From an uncultured Bryobacterales bacterium (GTDB lineage Bacteria; Acidobacteriota; Terriglobia; Bryobacterales; UBA6623), in NCBI GenBank assembly GCA_958295955.1, contig OY282420.1:3548435-3612434 (forward strand): a stretch of DNA of 64,000 nucleotides, written 5' to 3'. Position 1 is the first letter of the stretch. Each line of letters begins with the position of its first letter. The notes under the pieces were generated by a model. The model had not been told where the DNA came from. It searched no databases and saw only the letters and a list, made by a program, of their open reading frames with translations. Below, in pieces: positions 62,243 to 64,000 of this stretch. The position numbers were made by a program, and so were the translations under genes.

Positions 62243-62649
62243 TGGACTATGGAATGAAAACACGAAGGCGCAACCGCCGCGCGGGCATCACGCTGATCGA
62301 GATGCTGGTGGTCGTCACGATCATCGCCTTGTTCGGCGCGATCGCTTTTCAACAGCTTGGACCGGAGGTCGAGAAAGGCCGGCGCGTGGCGGCGCAGACG
62401 CAGGTCGACGCGTTTATGACGGCGTTGCAGCGCTACAACCTGCAGAACGCTCGATACCCCGCGACCGAAGAAGGCTTGCAAGCGATTCGACCGTTTCTCA
62501 GTAAGGACATCCCTCTCGATCCTTGGGGAAACCCGTTTGTCTATAAATATCCGGGCGAGCACGGGTCCGACCCCGATGTGCTCAGCTACGGCGCGGACGG
62601 GCAGCCGGGCGGCGAAGACGGCGCCGCCGACATCGTCAGTTGGCGCTAG
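62242..62649 (+). CDS. gspG: Major pseudopilin GspG
   Basis: 135 residues. After a short basic leader, the prepilin-peptidase site is followed by RAGITLIEMLVVVTIIALFG, with conserved glutamate at +5. The C-terminal part has YPATEEGLQA, DPWGNPFVYKYPGEHG and YGADGQPGGEDGAADIVSW, the calcium-binding signature of GspG that distinguishes it from minor pseudopilins. It forms the shaft of the pseudopilus. ATG at 62242 chosen because of coupling with gspF; 62254 is an alternative. Confidence 0.95.
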   Translation: MDYGMKTRRRNRRAGITLIEMLVVVTIIALFGAIAFQQLGPEVEKGRRVAAQTQVDAFMTALQRYNLQNARYPATEEGLQAIRPFLSKDIPLDPWGNPFVYKYPGEHGSDPDVLSYGADGQPGGEDGAADIVSWR

Positions 62650-62659
62650 ACGAGGCCTT

Positions 62660-63115
62660 GTGAGAGTCCGGGCGCGGCCCGTGCAGGCCGGCATCACCTT
62701 GATCGAGATGTTGGTCGTGATGACGCTCATCGGGTTGGCGGTGGGCATCGCTTATCCGACGGTGAGCGGCGGGCTGTCGGAAATTCGGCTGCGCGGGGCG
62801 GCAGAGGAGGCGCAGACGTTTTTTCTGCAGGCGAAGCAATATGCCGACCGGCGGCAGGAAGTCGTTCAACTCACCATCGACCCCGAGGGCAACCTCCTGC
62901 GCGCGTTGTCGGAGACCGGGCGTTGGCTGGAGACGTTGGAGTTCAAGGACGGCATCGCGGTCGCCGGCCGCAATGAGGCGCACAGCGTGATTTTGTTTCC
63001 GGGGAGTCCGCCGCCGGCGTTCGAGTTGATGCTGGCTGCGGGAGAGGGTGAGCGTTTGGGGTTTCGCGTGAACGTTCTGACCGGTCTGCCGGAGGAATGG
63101 GAGGGCGGCGAATGA
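62660..63115 (+). CDS. gspH: Minor pseudopilin GspH-like
   Basis: 151 residues from a GTG preceded by GAGG. The type IV leader reads QAGITLIEMLVVMTLIGLAV after a nine-residue basic stretch. The remainder is a beta-rich pseudopilin head of GspH type (LRGAAEEAQTFFLQAKQYAD and VVQLTIDPEGN). It follows gspG by ten bases and overlaps gspI (ATGA), the canonical gene order. Confidence 0.85.
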   Translation: MRVRARPVQAGITLIEMLVVMTLIGLAVGIAYPTVSGGLSEIRLRGAAEEAQTFFLQAKQYADRRQEVVQLTIDPEGNLLRALSETGRWLETLEFKDGIAVAGRNEAHSVILFPGSPPPAFELMLAAGEGERLGFRVNVLTGLPEEWEGGE

Positions 63116-63504
63116 GCCGGCGCGGAAAACGAGAGGGCTTCTCGCTGCTGGAGATGATCGTGGCCATTGCGCTGCTCGGACTGGCGGTTACCGGGCTGAT
63201 TGCGATGATCGGCTCGTCGCTCGCAGGGGCGGCGATGACGCGCGAATATGCGCGGGCGGCCATGCTGGCGAAAACGCGCATGAACGAGCTGCTGACGATG
63301 CGGCCGATTCCGTTGGGAACTGCGCTGCGGGGCAGCTTCGACGAGGCGTCCGGATGGGAGGCCGCGGCGGAGCCTGTCTTGGCCTATGGGATGAGCGCGA
63401 CCGGCAGTCGACTTGTGCGCATCGATCTGAAGATTTGGTGGGAATCGGGCGGCGAGCGCAAGTCGGTCGACTTCGAGGGCTACCGGCGGGTGCGGGTCCG
63501 ATGA
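63112..63504 (+). CDS. gspI: Minor pseudopilin GspI-like
   Basis: 130 residues. Leader REGFSLLEMIVAIALLGLAV with the E at +5 after the processing site. The short soluble domain with MLAKTRMNELLTMRP fits GspI, a tip pseudopilin that joins GspJ and GspK. The start overlaps the previous stop and its stop overlaps gspJ (ATGA), so H-I-J are translationally coupled. Confidence 0.85.
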   Translation: MSRRGKREGFSLLEMIVAIALLGLAVTGLIAMIGSSLAGAAMTREYARAAMLAKTRMNELLTMRPIPLGTALRGSFDEASGWEAAAEPVLAYGMSATGSRLVRIDLKIWWESGGERKSVDFEGYRRVRVR

Positions 63505-64000
63505 GGCCGCGGCGTTCGCGGCGGGCCGGAATGACTCTGGTCGAGGTGCTCGTTGCGTTTACCTTGCTGGGGTTGCTTTCGCTGGGCTTGGTGACGGCGT
63601 TGCAAACCGGCGTCGGCGCGTGGCGGGATTCGCGGGAAGCCCTCTCGCTCGACCGCCGCATCGCCAACGCGAACAACCTTCTCCATGCCGAGTTGGCCGG
63701 ACTCGTGCCGGTTTTGGCCGAGCCGCCGCCGTATCGACGGGGCATCTCCAGGTTTCCCTTTTTTCACGGGGAGCCGACGGAAATGCGCTTCGTTTCGTCG
63801 TACTCGCTGGAGGCGGGAGTGCGCGCGGGGCTGCGCATCGTGGAGTTGTCGGTGATTTCCGGCGATGAAGGCCGGCGGCTGATCCTGAATGAATTGCCGT
63901 ATCGAGGGCCGCGCAGCGTTGGCGTTTTCGCGCTGCAATCCGTGCCGGAGCGGACGAGCTTTTCCGGACGGCGCATAATTTTCACGCCGGTTCGGGCGCG
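63501..64000 (+). CDS. gspJ: Minor pseudopilin GspJ-like (3' partial)
   Basis: The frame runs off the window; 166 codons are visible. The leader RRAGMTLVEVLVAFTLLGLL has the prepilin site, and ANNLLHAELAGLVPVL followed by FFHGEPTEMRFVSSYSLEAG fits GspJ, which typically follows gspI. gspK, L, M and D would be expected beyond the right edge. Confidence 0.82.
   Translation, partial: MRPRRSRRAGMTLVEVLVAFTLLGLLSLGLVTALQTGVGAWRDSREALSLDRRIANANNLLHAELAGLVPVLAEPPPYRRGISRFPFFHGEPTEMRFVSSYSLEAGVRAGLRIVELSVISGDEGRRLILNELPYRGPRSVGVFALQSVPERTSFSGRRIIFTPVRA

Overview
The window looks like a chromosomal stretch of a GC-rich, Gram-negative soil- or sediment-type bacterium, most probably an Acidobacteriota member of the Bryobacterales/Solibacter kind. 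That placement is inference from gene content. It rests on several secreted haem-c/DUF1592-DUF1552 and DUF1553-DUF1501 cassettes (shared with Planctomycetes and Verrucomicrobia), a trmFO-xerC pair, HpnJ, LptB with an LptC/LptA-like protein, a type II secretion operon and many genes for secreted hydrolases. No rRNA, tRNA, confirmed CRISPR array or complete insertion sequence was seen.

Region by region. 1-16.96 kb is mostly housekeeping: the 3' end of a DUF1592 cytochrome-type gene, a ferredoxin gene coupled to a Cys/His-rich partner, an amidohydrolase, HpnJ with an ADP-ribosylglycohydrolase, xerC-trmFO, HU, TatA, a rhomboid protease, a site-2 protease, a MATE exporter and a large propeller-PHP-type protein. 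16.96-18.7 kb is a small decayed island: a DUF6788-like fragment, a HicB-like antitoxin gene with a duplicated 5' end, its partner gene broken by an amber codon, and a coiled-coil membrane protein gene also broken by an amber codon. 18.7-33.7 kb carries a tiny membrane protein coupled to a sodium/solute symporter, a sulfatase, a two-component pair, purH, a second DUF1592-DUF1552 pair, a methyltransferase, endonuclease IV and a YugP-type peptidase. 32.4-44.4 kb is rich in nucleic-acid and envelope genes: a YhaO/YhaN (SbcD/SbcC-like) pair, LptC/A-like and LptB, and a two-gene operon pairing a RecQ-type helicase-nuclease with a coiled-coil membrane protein.

44.4-52.4 kb is a five-gene catabolic cassette (DUF1549/1553 cytochrome, DUF1501, DUF1080, two agarase-like barrel proteins). 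It is flanked by two imperfect ~100 bp direct repeats. The downstream copy is the leader and 5' end of a spermidine-synthase-like gene and the upstream copy is a dead fragment of that same gene, so the cassette sits between duplicated ends. 52.4-57.2 kb holds that gene, an orphan LytS-type kinase, ribA, a sugar isomerase-like gene and a YdjC/HpnK deacetylase gene. From 57.5 kb to the end one tightly packed operon runs off the window: a short leader reading frame, an ECF sigma factor, its probable anti-sigma factor, an unknown exported protein, then gspE-F-G-H-I-J.

The best candidates for something undescribed are the RecQ/nuclease plus coiled-coil membrane protein operon (possible defence pair), the flanking-duplication cassette, the leader-ORF/sigma/T2SS operon, the fully base-paired hup-tatA intergenic segment, and the split-cluster ferredoxin with its Cys-rich partner.
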